Assembly: GCA_039105265.1 (NCBI GenBank)
Contig: JAPFFF010000013.1
Location: 3,038,001 to 3,102,000 of the forward strand
DNA from: Tritrichomonas musculus
Taxonomy: Eukaryota; Parabasalia; Tritrichomonadida; Tritrichomonadidae
Length of the DNA: 64,000 nucleotides
Direction of reading: 5' to 3'
In this document: piece by piece, positions 1 to 14,983 of the stretch
Position numbering within the stretch: the stretch's first letter is position 1
Layout of the letters: every line of letters starts with the position of its first letter
The notes under the pieces: generated by a model
Told to the model about the DNA's origin: nothing
What the model saw: only the letters and a program-made list of their open reading frames with translations
Databases searched by the model: none
Translations under genes and position numbers: made by a program

Positions 1-146
1 GTTGCACCAAGTAAAACAAATCCTGCACTTGTTATGCTTTTCAGCCACAATTCGCCGTAGATTACATAGAAAATGTCACCAATGATAATTAATACTATCA
101 ATATCAAACTAACTGTGAAAAATATTTTTTTCTTATTTGATTCCAT
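1..146 (-). CDS. YhhN-like membrane protein, N-terminal part (runs off window)
   Basis: The minus strand reads an open frame from an ATG at 146 to the window edge: 48 codons, starting MESNKKKIFF. A short basic head is followed by a strong hydrophobic helix (TVSLILIVLIIIGDIFYVIY) and then ELWLKSITSAGFVLLGA, which resembles the first hairpin of YhhN/TMEM86 proteins, multi-pass membrane proteins that include lysoplasmalogenases. Seen: the open frame, the start and the membrane segment. Inferred: the family, from the general pattern of an N-terminal helix followed by a K-P/T-rich turn. The frame was too short to be obvious because only its 5' end lies in the window. It could be another small multi-pass protein. 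Confidence 0.5.
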   Translation of the reverse strand, partial: MESNKKKIFFTVSLILIVLIIIGDIFYVIYGELWLKSITSAGFVLLGA

Positions 147-407
147 TTGATTTGTTTGCCTTGTAAAAAATAAACTATTCAATTTTATATCATATCCAGA
201 ATAATCATTGAAAAAAATAAAAAAAAAAATTCGAGAAAAATTATTTTTTCAATTTTTATTTGCATTAATGAATCGTATTTGTATTAAAAATCTCAACGTA
301 TGAATTTAAAAAAAAAAAAAAAATCATATGAATGTTTTTTTTCAACGTATGAATTTTTTTAAAAAATAATTTATAAATATTGGGGTTTTATTTATTTTTT
401 GTTTTAT

Positions 408-1860
408 TTTATAAATGGGAAATTACCATTTTTCCCCAACTTTTTTTATATCACATTTCAACCTGGGGAAAAATGGTTTTTTGCATAAAATTTTATAAAA
501 AAAATGCAAATTTTAACCATTTTTCCCCAACTTTTAAATCAGTCAACATTCGGCCTTTTTAATACAGTATCAACTCTTTTCTAGCATGGGTAATCATTAT
601 TAAGGGTACAAATAAAGTTTTTTTTTGAATTTTTTTTTTAATCAAATATCTTATCAAATGCAAAAATTATCGTTTCAAAAATTTAACTGTTCAAATAAAG
701 TTAAAATTATCTAGTAGCATTATAAACCAATTTTGAACCTTTATAAACCTGAAATTAACAAATTTTTTATTATATTATGAATAATCCGATCTTATTTCAG
801 GAAGATGAATGCAGGGTAATTTTAAAGATTATTATCTAAAAATACAATATAAATAAATATAAATGAGAATTTTGCTCAATCACTATTTTTTCACTAATAT
901 ATTAGCTCCAACTTTTTTAATAATTGAATTAAAAAGATTTTTATTGTCTAAAATGATATATTCTATACTAATACACTTTTTAATGCATATTTTTATTGAA
1001 ATTCAAGATAAGATGATTTCTCTAATTTTCCTAATATTCTATCTCAATTTATTGATTATTTAAATAATATCATAAATTTAATCATAATGTGAATAAATAA
1101 TTGCTATGCTACCTTTTTTTCCTGGGAAGAATGGTTGAATATTCAAGATACACTGATGGAGTGTTTTTGATAACCTACACATAAGAAAATTTTACATTTT
1201 GAAAAAAAAGTATTCATATTAAATAAATTCTTTATATTTTTAGGTTTTGAATTTATAAATAATAGTATAATCGTTTTATTTATATATATATTAAAATACA
1301 GGCAAAAACAGGATATTTTATATTACAATGAGATTTTTATTTCAAACGAACTTCATCATTTTTCTGATATGAATTGACATGTGATTTTTTCTTTTTTGTT
1401 ATAATTATTTTTCAAAAGTACTTCATATTCTTCTCTAATTTGGTTCTGAATTTACCTAAAATACAATGAAAAATATTGCTTTTTTCATTTTCTCTTATGT
1501 ATTTTTAAATTTTCTCTGGGATAACATTTATATAATTATTATATTCATTTATATGTAATACAATTTTTGTCAGTCATTTCGAATTAGAAATTTTTCCTTT
1601 TAATTGTAATGTTGATATTTTTAAAATTCTTTTTTTGAGGTAATAGACATATGCATTTTATGTATTGTTCTTTTTCTTAATATTTTATTTTAATTTTGAA
1701 ACTCTAAATGTTGTTTATGCTGTAATTTTTTAAAAAATATTTTTTAAAAAGCGATTATTTTCAATTCAAAAAAATTACCATTTTCCCCCAGTTTTTTACC
1801 ATTTTTCCCCAGTTTTTTCCATTCAATTTTCTGGGGAAAAATTACACTTCCCTTTATAAA
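408..1860. mobile_element. Putative non-autonomous TIR element with ATTTTTCCCCA subterminal repeats
   Basis: The left end reads TTTATAAATGGGAA and then a block with ATTTTTCCCCA. The right end, reverse-complemented, reads TTTATAAAGGGAAG and then the same ATTTTTCCCCA block. Copies of CCATTTTTCCCCAG recur in both orientations just inside each end (about 427, 460, 515, 1770, 1790 and 1830). Inverted termini plus subterminal repeats are typical of non-autonomous DNA transposons. The interior is AT-rich with no convincing gene; a 66-codon open frame at 863-1063 is low-complexity noise. No clear target duplication was found, so the exact ends are uncertain. Confidence 0.45.
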
Positions 1861-2410
1861 TTATCTAAAATATTTTTTTTAATAAACTTTTTCATTATAT
1901 ATATGGTCAATATTTTCAAAGATATTCGAGATAATTTATTCCAATTCTTTCCTGTTTGATTAACTTTGATATATTGGAATAATTGATTATTTTTTTGAAT
2001 AAAAAAAGTTTGAACAAGTTTTCTTTGTTTTCCCCATTTTATTGAATTTAATGGAGTTAAAAATATTTTGAACTTTCATCGAAACTGAACATTTCAGGAG
2101 GATCTAATTCTATTGGTCTTATTTATGCATATTAATATGGTGTGAAACAAGATTTTTCAACTGCAAGAAAACATTTTGGAGTTTTCAATTCAGAAAAAAA
2201 GTCTAAACGCATTTTTATAACATTATTTGAAAGCAAAGATGTATTATGAATTGCTAATCCAATGAAAAAATTCAAATACTCTCTATAGAATTGGAAATCT
2301 CTATTAAAAAGTAAAAAAAAAAATAATATTATGAAGAATCAAATGCAATATTGTTTTGATTTTAAAAACGTCTACCACAATTATTTTTATCAATCACATA
2401 ATTATTTCAT
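1861..2410. other. AT-rich intergenic DNA
   Basis: I see no gene, RNA or repeat I can support here; homopolymer A and T runs dominate. Confidence 0.5.
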
Positions 2411-2896
2411 TAAAGAAGCTGCTTTTGGCTTGATTTAAGACATTGGAAAATGCACAAAATACATTAAAGAAGCTGCATTTGGAGAAATATGTCGGTTTGG
2501 ACAAAACAATTTTGAACTCTTGAGCGAAATTTAATTTAATGAAATCGGAAATGCTGAATATATTTACCATAGATCATCAAAGCCTAATTTTTCACTCACT
2601 TTTTATAATCTTGAAAGAGAAAAAAAAACGAAAATCAGAAGAATGCATTGAATATTATAAGAAAGCATCAAATGGTGAAGATTGTCCATTGATATTTCAC
2701 AGCGAACAATATTATGACAAACGATTTGAATCTGAAACTTTATGAATATTACTTCAATAAAGGAGAATTGAAAAAATCGAAGAATTATCTTATTGGATCA
2801 ATCATAAAACTTATTAAAGATAGAGAAAATTCAAAAACTTTTTGTTTTTTCTCATGTCTTAGAGATTTAATTTCTATGTTTTCCATTTACTGTTGA
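2411..2896 (+). pseudogene. Decayed coding remnant, unrecognised
   Basis: Coding-like stretches appear in shifting frames. The 20-base phrase ATTAAAGAAGCTGCWTTTGG occurs twice (about 2411 and 2464). A frame at 2539-2745 contains ECIEYYKKASNGED, and an overlapping frame at 2714-2896 contains YYFNKGELKKSKNYLIG. The spacing and the helix-like YYKKAS wording recall Sel1-type repeats, but too little is left to assign a family. The frame changes indicate a dead gene fragment. Confidence 0.3.
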
Positions 2897-2974
2897 AACA
2901 ATAAAACTTTTGTGATTGTTGATAAAAAACATGTCTTTTATTATTTAATGATCATTCATATTTTAAATAATATT

Positions 2975-4140
2975 TCATTGAATTTGGTCTATTTTCTCTG
3001 TAAAAATCAATACAACATTATAATGTTGATTGAATAAATCATTAATCATGGCAACAATTAATTCTTTAACTTCGATATCTTGTTGCGATTGTAATATTTC
3101 TTCTTCTCTTTTTCTGTGAATAATTGGCAAAATTTGTTGCACAAGAACATCTTTTTTATTTTCTGAAACCTGTATAATAGCTTCATTTGTAACTAAGAGC
3201 AAGTTATTTTGTTCTTTGTATATGAATAAATAGTTTTTAAATTGGATATAAAAGTTATTTATGCATTCATCAATTCTGTTTTGATAAAACTTGTTGAATT
3301 TGAGTTGATATATCTACCATCTCATCAGTTTCATATTGTTCAATTTGGTTATTGCTTTCTTCAATTTTTTAGTCTTCGTATTCTTTGATATTGATCGTCT
3401 TTTTCTTGAAAATTAAAATTCAATTCTCCTTTAAAAAGTTCAAAAACTTAATGATGATCTTTAGCAGCCTCCAATTTTTTATTTATTTTTATTGTTCCTT
3501 CAATATGTAAATCATTATAATCATATTCAATATCAAGATGATGACATCATTGCTCGAATTCTTGATCAAAATGTGGCAATATTTTTTTCTCTCTGATTTC
3601 TTATTAGCTTGATTAGCAATGGTTCTGAATGAATGCTCATGCGGTTCTTTAATCAATTTTTTAATAATTTTATCAAACAGAGGTTCATTATAATGTTCAA
3701 CAATACAATTGTATAAATTGATTGATTCTTGAGAGTGTCTAAAGAAACTTCCTTCAGTTGCGATTTCAATTAATCGAATGACTTTTTCAGAAAACAATTT
3801 GAAAGACTCATAGAATGATCCATCTACAAAATTATAGAAAAATCATAGTTAATTTCATAATCCCTTAAAGAAACAGCTCCATTCCATACTATGCTGAACA
3901 AGTTTTCTTCATCATTCACTGATGTTTTCAAAAGTGTTTGGGTTTTGCGATTTTTGCGATGGATGAATACTATTGTATTTATTAAACAGAATAAGTAAAC
4001 TTAAAGCTCCATCAGAATCTAAGCTTAAAACTTTCATTCTTTCAATAAGTTCCTTTATCTCTTCTTTTGAAATATTGGAATCTGTGAGAAATATAAAAAT
4101 TGAGGAAAGTCATAGAAATGGAGTGCGCATTTGAATGAAA
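2975..4140 (-). pseudogene. Decayed host gene, family unknown
   Basis: On the minus strand, protein-like sequence runs from about 4140 to 2975 but changes frame several times. Readable pieces are SNISKEEIKELIERM (near 4060), VNDEENLFSIVWNGAVSLRD (near 3890), a 102-codon frame at 3489-3797 with EPLFDKIIKKLIKEPHEHSF, a KKLEAAKDHH piece near 3470, and a 75-codon terminal frame at 2975-3202 with LLLVTNEAIIQVSENKKD. Amino-acid use resembles trichomonad proteins. I do not recognise the family. The several frame breaks make it a pseudogene. Confidence 0.45.
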
Positions 4141-4600
4141 GCTTGATTATTTTGAGAAATATTCAATAACAATATCGATTTTTTTAGATGAAATAAATTT
4201 TAAAAGTTTCCAAAAAATTGTTTTTGAGCTTATTTTTGTATGATCAAAATCATTAAAATAACTTTAGTAGAGAAATCATTAAAATTATGATGTGCATCAT
4301 TTACACACCTGCATTTCCAATTTTGTTTGGACGAATCAGCAATACAAAAACTCAAACCAAGAGAAGAAATAAGTCTGAATCAAAAAGAAATAAATGAACT
4401 ATTTTATGAAGGTTTTGAATTCAAATATGAAAAACAATCATAAATTTAATACTCATAACTCATTCAATATTTATCATTATTATGCAATGACCACCTTTTT
4501 CTTTCATTGTCATAAATTTATAATTCAAAACTCATTCTATGGGGGATTTTCCTTTATTAACATTAGATTTTTTAAATTTTTAAAAAATAAGCCAAAAAAA

Positions 4601-4673
4601 GAGTGATGGATGGACTCGAACCATCAACACTGAGGGTATGGGCCTCAGGAACTACCTATTGTTCCACATCACT
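4601..4673 (-). tRNA. tRNA-Met (CAT)
   Basis: The minus strand folds as a tRNA. The acceptor AGTGATG pairs with CATCACT, followed by U8, a D-stem GAAC/GTTC, and an anticodon stem TGAGG/CCTCA enclosing the 7-base loop CCCATAC (anticodon CAT). The T-arm is GATGG-TTCGAGT-CCATC. A run of seven Ts follows on the transcribed strand (plus positions 4594-4600), a normal RNA polymerase III stop. No intron. I cannot tell initiator from elongator Met with certainty. Confidence 0.85.
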
Positions 4674-5263
4674 TGTTATATATATATAGATATATATTGT
4701 CACATTATATATTGTATTAGATTGAATATTCAATTATGAGATTTATTTAATCTATTGGAAAGTGAAATTCAAATCATTTCAGAAATCATTGAAACCTTTG
4801 AGATTGATTCAGCTGATATCAACCATATCAATTTGTCAGTAAAGATCACAATAGATAGTATTTTTCATTAATCCAAAAACATGAAAAAAATTGCATAATA
4901 TATTGAGAAAAATTACAAAATGAAATTGATTTTCTATCATCACATTACATTTCTGTTATGAATGACATTCAACTAGTTTCGAAGATCAGTAGCAATCATA
5001 ATTAAAATCACTGATTTGATATGCTGATTGAGGAAAAATCAATTTTAGCTGGAGAATAATATTTTTGAATAAGATTATATCATACCAAAAAATAAGGAAG
5101 ATGAATGAGAACTAATTCTTTACTGAATCAGAATTTGGGGCCAAATATACTCATAATTTATACAATTGGGAAAATGATTGGAGAATTACCCAAAAAAAAA
5201 AAGATTAGGTGATAAATATTTGGGATTTCTTTTTAAACAAAGAAAATTTGATTGTTATGACAA
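4674..5263. other. AT-rich intergenic DNA
   Basis: A short TA-repeat tract (about 4677-4712) follows the tRNA. Weak, broken coding-like phrases occur, but nothing I can support as a gene. Confidence 0.4.
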
Positions 5264-5400
5264 TAGGGGGTTTTCGAAAAAAATTCTTTTTGCTAAAAAA
5301 ATAAAATTTTTCCGAAAAAAAGTTGTTTTGAATGTTTTTTGATCGTCTAGCCAAATCAACTTTTTTCTGAAAAAAAGTATTTTTTTTCGAAAAAACCCTA
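5264..5400. repeat. Foldback/MITE, 137 bp
   Basis: The left end TAGGGGGTTTTCGAAAAAAA and right end TTTTTTTTCGAAAAAACCCTA are inverted copies of one another with small length differences. The interior repeats the same theme (TTTTTCCGAAAAAAAG, CTTTTTTCTGAAAAAAAG), so the whole unit can fold on itself. It has no coding content. Confidence 0.5.
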
Positions 5401-5515
5401 ATTTTAAGTCAAATTTATTTTTTTAATCTATTCTACTTTTAGTTATTTTTATAGTGTTCCTGATGTTTATTTTTTATATATTAAATTACATCAGAAAAAA
5501 AAAAAAGATAAATTT

Positions 5516-8014
5516 TTAGTTTAAATCTACAACAACAACAGATATGTTATCATTTGATAAGCAAGCAAAAGCTGCATTTCTTATCATGTAAGCAGCTTCA
5601 TCAGGCGAGGAAGCCTCAGACGCAATTTTTGCAACGTCATCATTCTGCAGCACGTCGAACACGCCATCGCATCCGATGACGAGGAATCTGTCATCTTTGT
5701 CGACATCGAACTCATTCAATTCGGCCTCTCTTCCAACTCCTTGAACGTTGAGGTCACCAATTGACCTTGCAACTGCCAAAACTCCATCAATTCTATCGTC
5801 TTTTGACACCACGCCGAATTCGTTATGGACGCGTTCAAACTCGCTTCTCATTGAAGGTTTGTGGTCCTTTGTCAGCTCTCTAGATTGTCCATCAGAGCGA
5901 ACAATCATTGCGCGAGAATCGCCGAGATGAGCTGTAATCAACTTCTTTTCGTTATTCTCGTTTGTTACTAAAAAAGCGAGGCACAACGTTGAGCCATCGT
6001 TGAGTCCCATTCTTAGGATCTTTTCTATTGATTCGCGCACCATCTGGGAAACAAAATCGAAAGCTTTTTCTAACAAGAAATCGTTCCTTCTTTCCTCAAA
6101 TTGATCCGCAATCACAATTGACGCAAGCTTCGCGGTGCTTGCTCCTCCGTGGCCGTCGCAAACGGCATACAAATTGAGATCGTCGCGAACAATTATTGAG
6201 TCTTCCATGCTGTTTCTCATACCAAGAAATTCTGAATAACCGCTTTTTCTTTTATTTCCATCAATTTCTTGATTTACATAGATTATCTTTGGTGTGGCAG
6301 TCCCTTCTTCTTTCTTTCTTTTTCCTTCTTCTTTTGGCTCTTCACGTCTCGATGTGATTATCTCTTCGATTTTCGCGGTTGAGCCCGCAATTTCAATCCC
6401 TGTTTGAGTGATGTCAATTCGCTTCAGAAACGGAAACTTGGATACATCGAGAACCGCTTCAATCGGATTCTCTGACAACTCGAGGTAATGAAGAAACGGC
6501 GCGTTCAGTGACTGCGGCAATTTTGTCAGTTTGTTGTGCGAAAGGTTGATGTCGGCAATCGATGGTCCGTTGATGAAATCGGGAGTCGAATCGATCTCGT
6601 TCATTGAGAGATCGAGGACGCGCATGCAGTCCGTTACATCGGGCATCTTCTTAATTCTGTTCTGTGAGAGGTTGAGAATTTGAATGGTCGGAATTGTTGG
6701 AAAAGACGTTAAGTTATTTCCACTCAAATCGATCAGCTTCAAATTCGGTGGTTGATTCTCGCTGAATGATTCAATTTGGCAGTTAGAGGCGGTTATTCTA
6801 TTCAATGAGTTTGGCAGTTGTGGCAACTTTTTGATAGGGTTATGTGATACATTCAAATAGAAGAGATTTTGACAGTTTGAAATTTCTGAGGGAATGACGG
6901 TTATCTTGTTGAAAATGGCAGAAAAAGTGTGTAGATTTGGAAGGCTCTCAAAAAGTTCCTTCGGAATGCTCTCAATTTGATTGAATGAAATGTCAATGAC
7001 GGTTATGTGAGTTGACAAGATATCGTTAATTGAAATGTCGTCAAAGTGAAAGCCACTGATTTTGTTGTGGTCAATTATAAATGAGTTATTTTGAGAGGAC
7101 TTGATTTGAATAGGAAACTCTTCAATTTCATTTTTGAAAATAACGAACTCTTTCAAAAAGTCGAGCTTTTGATCGTCAATGCTGCTGATTTTATTGTTTG
7201 CTGCCCTGAACTCGACAATTTTGCTGTTCAATTGTGGAATATGGCTTATTTTATTATTATCGAGATTCAATTTTGTCAAATTCGGGATGTTTGTGATTGA
7301 ATTTGGAACTTTTTCTAATAAATTATTTGAAAGGTTTATTTCTGTTAATTTTTCAGGTAAAACTAAGTCATCGCCTTTGTTTTCTGGAATTTCTGAAATA
7401 AAATTGTTACTTAAATTTAATGTTTGTAAATTAGGGAAACTTTTTGAAAAGCTATCTGGTAGCTTTGTGATTCTGTTTTTAGATAAATCAAGAGAAATAA
7501 GTTGAGAAAATGCAAGAGTTGAAGTATCTATTGTTTCTATGCAATTTAATGATGAAGATAATGTGTGTATTGATTCTGATTTTTGATTGGAAAGAACTTT
7601 TATAAAATTGCAATCTAAAAATATAGTTTGAATATCTGGGAATTTGCCAAAAAATTGATTAGGAAGCTGGTTTAGCCGATTTTGAGCCAAATAAAATGTT
7701 TGCAACGTGGAATTTTGTAAGTTATTAACATCTTCAAGATTATTTTGAGTCAAGTATAAAGTGTTTAATTTTGGATATGATGCCAAAGCCTCTGAAATAG
7801 AAATTGGAAGAGATGGTCCTATTTCATTACTTGATATATCAACTAATATAACTTCTTTCATATTTTTGGGAAGAGATGAAATATGATTACCGGATAAGTA
7901 CAAATATTTGATTTTACTTTCTTTAGAAGGAGTGAATGGGAATTTGGTTAAATTTCTGTTATTTAAAACAACACTTTCAGGCTCCATCAAATTTTTTGAT
8001 TGTTGATTTCCCAT
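5516..8014 (-). CDS. Leucine-rich repeat protein phosphatase 2C
   Basis: An 832-residue protein. It starts MGNQQSKN, a good N-myristoylation signal (Gly2, Ser6), which suggests membrane anchoring. Residues about 10-565 are some two dozen leucine-rich repeats (LxxLxLSxNxIxxIP). Residues about 600-832 are a PP2C Ser/Thr phosphatase domain with the metal and phosphate motifs RNSMED, DGHGG, GDSRA, DHKP, SIGD, CDGVFD and DNIS, all present, so it should be catalytically competent (Mg/Mn-dependent). A K/E-rich linker joins the two parts. The same LRR-PP2C order is common in trichomonads and resembles the non-cyclase part of fungal adenylate cyclases and PHLPP. The 3' PP2C half is visibly richer in GC than the LRR half. 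The LRR target is unknown. Confidence 0.93.
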   Translation of the reverse strand: MGNQQSKNLMEPESVVLNNRNLTKFPFTPSKESKIKYLYLSGNHISSLPKNMKEVILVDISSNEIGPSLPISISEALASYPKLNTLYLTQNNLEDVNNLQNSTLQTFYLAQNRLNQLPNQFFGKFPDIQTIFLDCNFIKVLSNQKSESIHTLSSSLNCIETIDTSTLAFSQLISLDLSKNRITKLPDSFSKSFPNLQTLNLSNNFISEIPENKGDDLVLPEKLTEINLSNNLLEKVPNSITNIPNLTKLNLDNNKISHIPQLNSKIVEFRAANNKISSIDDQKLDFLKEFVIFKNEIEEFPIQIKSSQNNSFIIDHNKISGFHFDDISINDILSTHITVIDISFNQIESIPKELFESLPNLHTFSAIFNKITVIPSEISNCQNLFYLNVSHNPIKKLPQLPNSLNRITASNCQIESFSENQPPNLKLIDLSGNNLTSFPTIPTIQILNLSQNRIKKMPDVTDCMRVLDLSMNEIDSTPDFINGPSIADINLSHNKLTKLPQSLNAPFLHYLELSENPIEAVLDVSKFPFLKRIDITQTGIEIAGSTAKIEEIITSRREEPKEEGKRKKEEGTATPKIIYVNQEIDGNKRKSGYSEFLGMRNSMEDSIIVRDDLNLYAVCDGHGGASTAKLASIVIADQFEERRNDFLLEKAFDFVSQMVRESIEKILRMGLNDGSTLCLAFLVTNENNEKKLITAHLGDSRAMIVRSDGQSRELTKDHKPSMRSEFERVHNEFGVVSKDDRIDGVLAVARSIGDLNVQGVGREAELNEFDVDKDDRFLVIGCDGVFDVLQNDDVAKIASEASSPDEAAYMIRNAAFACLSNDNISVVVVDLN

Positions 8015-9563
8015 CAGTAAAATATCCTCTTCACAAAAATTGATATTTATTCAATAATTTAATAAAAATTTGAGAATAAAATAAAAAAATTTTACATTTT
8101 TTAAAAATATATTTATTCATTAATCAATTAATATTATGAACGAATTTGTAAAATTTGAAAGTATGAAAATGCATTTTCTATCAGAAATACTTTTTAAAAA
8201 AATTTATATTATGAAAATATCAATTTTATTGTTTATATATTAGAAATAAAATATTATCTTCAATTATATTTGAAATATGTAGCTTTTCTACTGAGATATA
8301 ATAAAAATATTTTTTAATAACGATTATATATAGTTAGTTAATAATTTGTTCTATTTTTTTCTTAACCAAAATCAATTTTGGTTTTATAATAAAACTTTTA
8401 TTAAGATTGTAAGCCAATATAACTATTAGCATTAAAAAATAAACATTTAAGACTTTGAATTTTTGCAGAAATAAAACGATAATTAAAAAATTTTTATAAA
8501 AAAAAGGTAATTGGAATATTTGATTTAAATCAATTAGTAAATCAAAAATAAAATTATTCTATTTATGAATATAATTTTGAAAATAAATATTATTTGAGTG
8601 GTATAAATGCAAATTAAAAAACAATAATGAAATAATATAATAGAGCAAACAGGTTTAGATCAATTTTTTATCATTCAAAGGTTTTACAATTATATAGATT
8701 GATTTGTAGCTATTAGATAATTTGTTTAAATTATATATCATTAAAACCTGAGGTTCTTTTAATAAAAACGTTTTTTTGTATGAATGGTTAATTGAAAATT
8801 ATTAATTATCTTAACCAACAATTGTGCGCGCTTTAGACCTTCCCAAATAGTTTATACGTAAAACTAAAATCACTCTTTTGTTTATACCATATGGTGGGTA
8901 TTCCCAATCTATTTTTTTATAAATTGATAATCCAAATTTCATTATATAAAAGTTTGAATTTTTTTTTTTTTTTGTTTATTTTCATTATCTTTTCTTTTAT
9001 TTCTCTTTAATCTTACATCATTAACCAGATATTTTGAAAATACAAATAAATTAAACAAAATTCAACCATATTCTTAACTAAATCTTCCGGTTTTCTTTCA
9101 ATTCTATTTAAATAAATCAATCAAACTTTTTCTAAGAGTTTAATAAAAGCATTAATATGATATTATTCTTTATTGATAATGTTTTTATTGAATGAATTTT
9201 TGGTTTAAACTAATTTTGAAAAAAAAATTATTGAAAAAAAATAAATATAAAACGTAATTCTATACCAATATTTTATGATTTTAATTCCGTTTTGTTGATT
9301 AAAGCATTTTTATAATTTCATGAGGTCAAACATAAAATTGAATCATATTGTTTAATGAATACCATAATGATTGTAACTTTTTGAGATAAATAAAAAAAAT
9401 ATTTTATAAATTTTTGAAAATAAATAATATATGAAAAAGTTAGAATAATATTTTTCATAGAATCGTTGTATTCATTTATTTGAAAATTGTTATTGTAACT
9501 TTTTGATATAGTAGATTATCTAATCATTTTGTACTTTGCGTGCAAACAAAAACTCATTCCATT
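8015..9563. other. Long AT-rich intergenic region
   Basis: About 1.5 kb of extremely AT-rich DNA between two divergently transcribed genes. A slightly less AT-rich island near 8815-8910 contains TTGTGCGCGCTTTAGACC, but I see no structure or open frame there. Both promoters must lie in this interval. Confidence 0.5.
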
Positions 9564-9569
9564 TCATTA
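9564..9569 (+). promoter_or_regulatory. Inr-like box upstream of the Myb gene
   Basis: TCATTA matches the trichomonad initiator TCA-Py-T/A, with the ATG 16 bases beyond the final base. It lies inside the longer GTG-started frame, which argues that translation starts at the ATG at 9585. Confidence 0.5.
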
Positions 9570-9584
9570 AACAGTTTTCCATAT

Positions 9585-10469
9585 ATGAATCAAATTGATA
9601 CAAGCATTAGTTACATGTCTTACACTAAAGAAAATGATTTTGTTAATCATAATGTTAATGATCACAAGAGAAAAGATAAGAAACTCACATATCCAATGGG
9701 AGGACAAATCTTTGGTTTAATATTACCAGAAGCAAATAAGCAAGCACCTATAAATGTTACTTTATTTGATGAAAACCGTATGAATCGATCTGATGAAATC
9801 ATGAATAATGAAAACTCTATTAATAGCACATTTGAAATCTATCCTGAAAGTAAATTAAATCAGTTCCCAAGTGTTCCACGTTATAATGACAAAACAATGA
9901 TGCCTATGAAGTCAGTTGCAAAGACAGGAACATGCACACGATCTCGTTGGACCAAAGAAGAAGAAGATACATTGATGGATCTTGTTAAAAAAGCTGGACC
10001 AAGAAAGTGGAATCAAATTGCTGCTGTTTTAAAAACAAAAACTGCCAAACAATGCAGAGATCATTATGCTAACTGTTTAGACCCAGAAATAAGAAATTCA
10101 CTTTGGACAGATGAAGAAGAACGTCTCTTGCTAACAAAATATCAAGAGTATGGTCCTCACTGGTCAAGAATAAAGAAGTTTTTGCCAGGAAGAACAACCT
10201 CAATCATTAAAAACTATGTTACAATGTTAATAAAGAAAAATGAAAGAGGTTTGTCTAACGATCTCCATTATCATAACCCAACTTATCAGGTCTCTAATGT
10301 TGAAAGTGAAGAAGCAAGCTCAAGTTGCATTAGTAATCCAGGTTCAGACACTGATGATCAAAATTTCACGTTAAATATGACAGACGAACAAAGCAAATAT
10401 AATAATTTCACTTGTCTTGATATTAATTGTCTCTTAAATAGACCACAAAGTGGTCTTTCTGTTATATAA
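9585..10469 (+). CDS. R2R3 Myb-like DNA-binding protein
   Basis: A 294-residue protein. Two Myb repeats occupy about residues 115-215. Repeat 1 begins RSRWTKEEEDTLMDLVKKAG with W-18/19-W spacing ending QCRDHYANCLDP. Repeat 2 begins NSLWTDEEERLLLTKYQEYG and ends IKNYVTMLIKK. These are helix-turn-helix domains of the c-Myb type, so the protein should bind DNA in the nucleus. The flanks are low-complexity, rich in N, S and M. The frame is open upstream to a GTG at 9540, but I chose the first ATG because an Inr box sits 16 bases upstream of it. Trichomonads have expanded Myb families, some of which regulate adhesin and iron-response genes; this one's targets cannot be read from sequence. Confidence 0.92.
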   Translation: MNQIDTSISYMSYTKENDFVNHNVNDHKRKDKKLTYPMGGQIFGLILPEANKQAPINVTLFDENRMNRSDEIMNNENSINSTFEIYPESKLNQFPSVPRYNDKTMMPMKSVAKTGTCTRSRWTKEEEDTLMDLVKKAGPRKWNQIAAVLKTKTAKQCRDHYANCLDPEIRNSLWTDEEERLLLTKYQEYGPHWSRIKKFLPGRTTSIIKNYVTMLIKKNERGLSNDLHYHNPTYQVSNVESEEASSSCISNPGSDTDDQNFTLNMTDEQSKYNNFTCLDINCLLNRPQSGLSVI

Positions 10470-11660
10470 TTTGATTTGTTTGTTATATATGTAAATATTT
10501 TTTAATAATTTTTCTATATTGATGTTTTTTATATTTTGAAAGATATTATTCATTTTTTTAAAAATATTGTACTAAATTTTTCTATGTTAACAAAAATAGT
10601 AAAATAAAAGGATTCAAAAATATTGTACTAAATTTTTTAATTCAAATTTTAACCATCTCATTCAAATGTTCATAGAAACAATAATTATGATTTTGATCAT
10701 GATTTATATTCTAGGCAAATATAGAATTCCTATTTAACTTTAAAAATATTTGAAATAGTTGATGGCCAGAAATTATGGTTAGGAGATTCTTTTTAAAAAG
10801 TTTCATCGAAAAATCTTTTACAAAATGTAAGAATTTTAGCAACGTATAAAAAAAACTTTTCATTAAACTCATTGAATTAACAAAAGTTATGGCCTTCAAT
10901 TTTTTGAGAGAAAAGTGAAAACTATTCAATATTTCAAAGGTTTATTTCATTGGTTAAAATGATGTTATTTTTTTATCTCATTTTAAAAAATGGTTCGAAG
11001 CATATCAACTACACCAAATATGTATAAATCATTTGAATTATATTTGAGTTATTGCTGAATAATTAAAAAATTAATAATAATTATTATTATTTTACAAATA
11101 TCAGCATTAATTTGAAGTTTAAAAACTTCAATTTAGTATCTTGACCTTTAATTGAGATTTAATGATTCTTCATTATTTATATGTATGCAGCCTAATGTCT
11201 GATTTACAAAATTGTAGAAACTTAAAATTAATGACAAATATTAGAATAAAGCTCTGAGTAAAATATGTAAAAGTCATTTAGGATATTTTATGATACATTC
11301 AAACTTTTTATTTGTTAATCTACTTACATTTTTAACTTGAGTTAGTTGAAATGATTACTTTTGAGTTAAGAATTATGAATTTAACTTTTTAATAGAACGA
11401 TAAATATAAATTATTCAAAAAAAAAATTTGATAAAAATAATTATATCTTGAAATATTGAAAGTAACATAATAAAAATAAAGTAATGTATATTAATATTGT
11501 AATTTAAATTTTCATATAAAAAAGGAGAAAAGATATGGATAATTGAAATAAAAAATCAAATTTATATTTTAATAGTATTACTAAATAAAATATTTTTTAA
11601 TTAAACTCATTAACTTTTTAATAATAGTAAAAAGTCCAAGTCAAAAATAATAATGAATCA
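10470..11660. other. AT-rich intergenic region
   Basis: No gene seen. The phrase AAAATATTGTACTAAATTTT occurs twice (about 10562 and 10618), a short local duplication of the Myb 3' flank. Confidence 0.45.
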
Positions 11661-14975
<3,315 letters not shown>

Positions 14976-14983
14976 TTAATAAA

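Noticed and set aside
4394-4606. 70-codon open frame ending at the tRNA-Met
   Set aside because: Runs into the tRNA gene on the other strand; His/Asn/Phe-rich AT noise.
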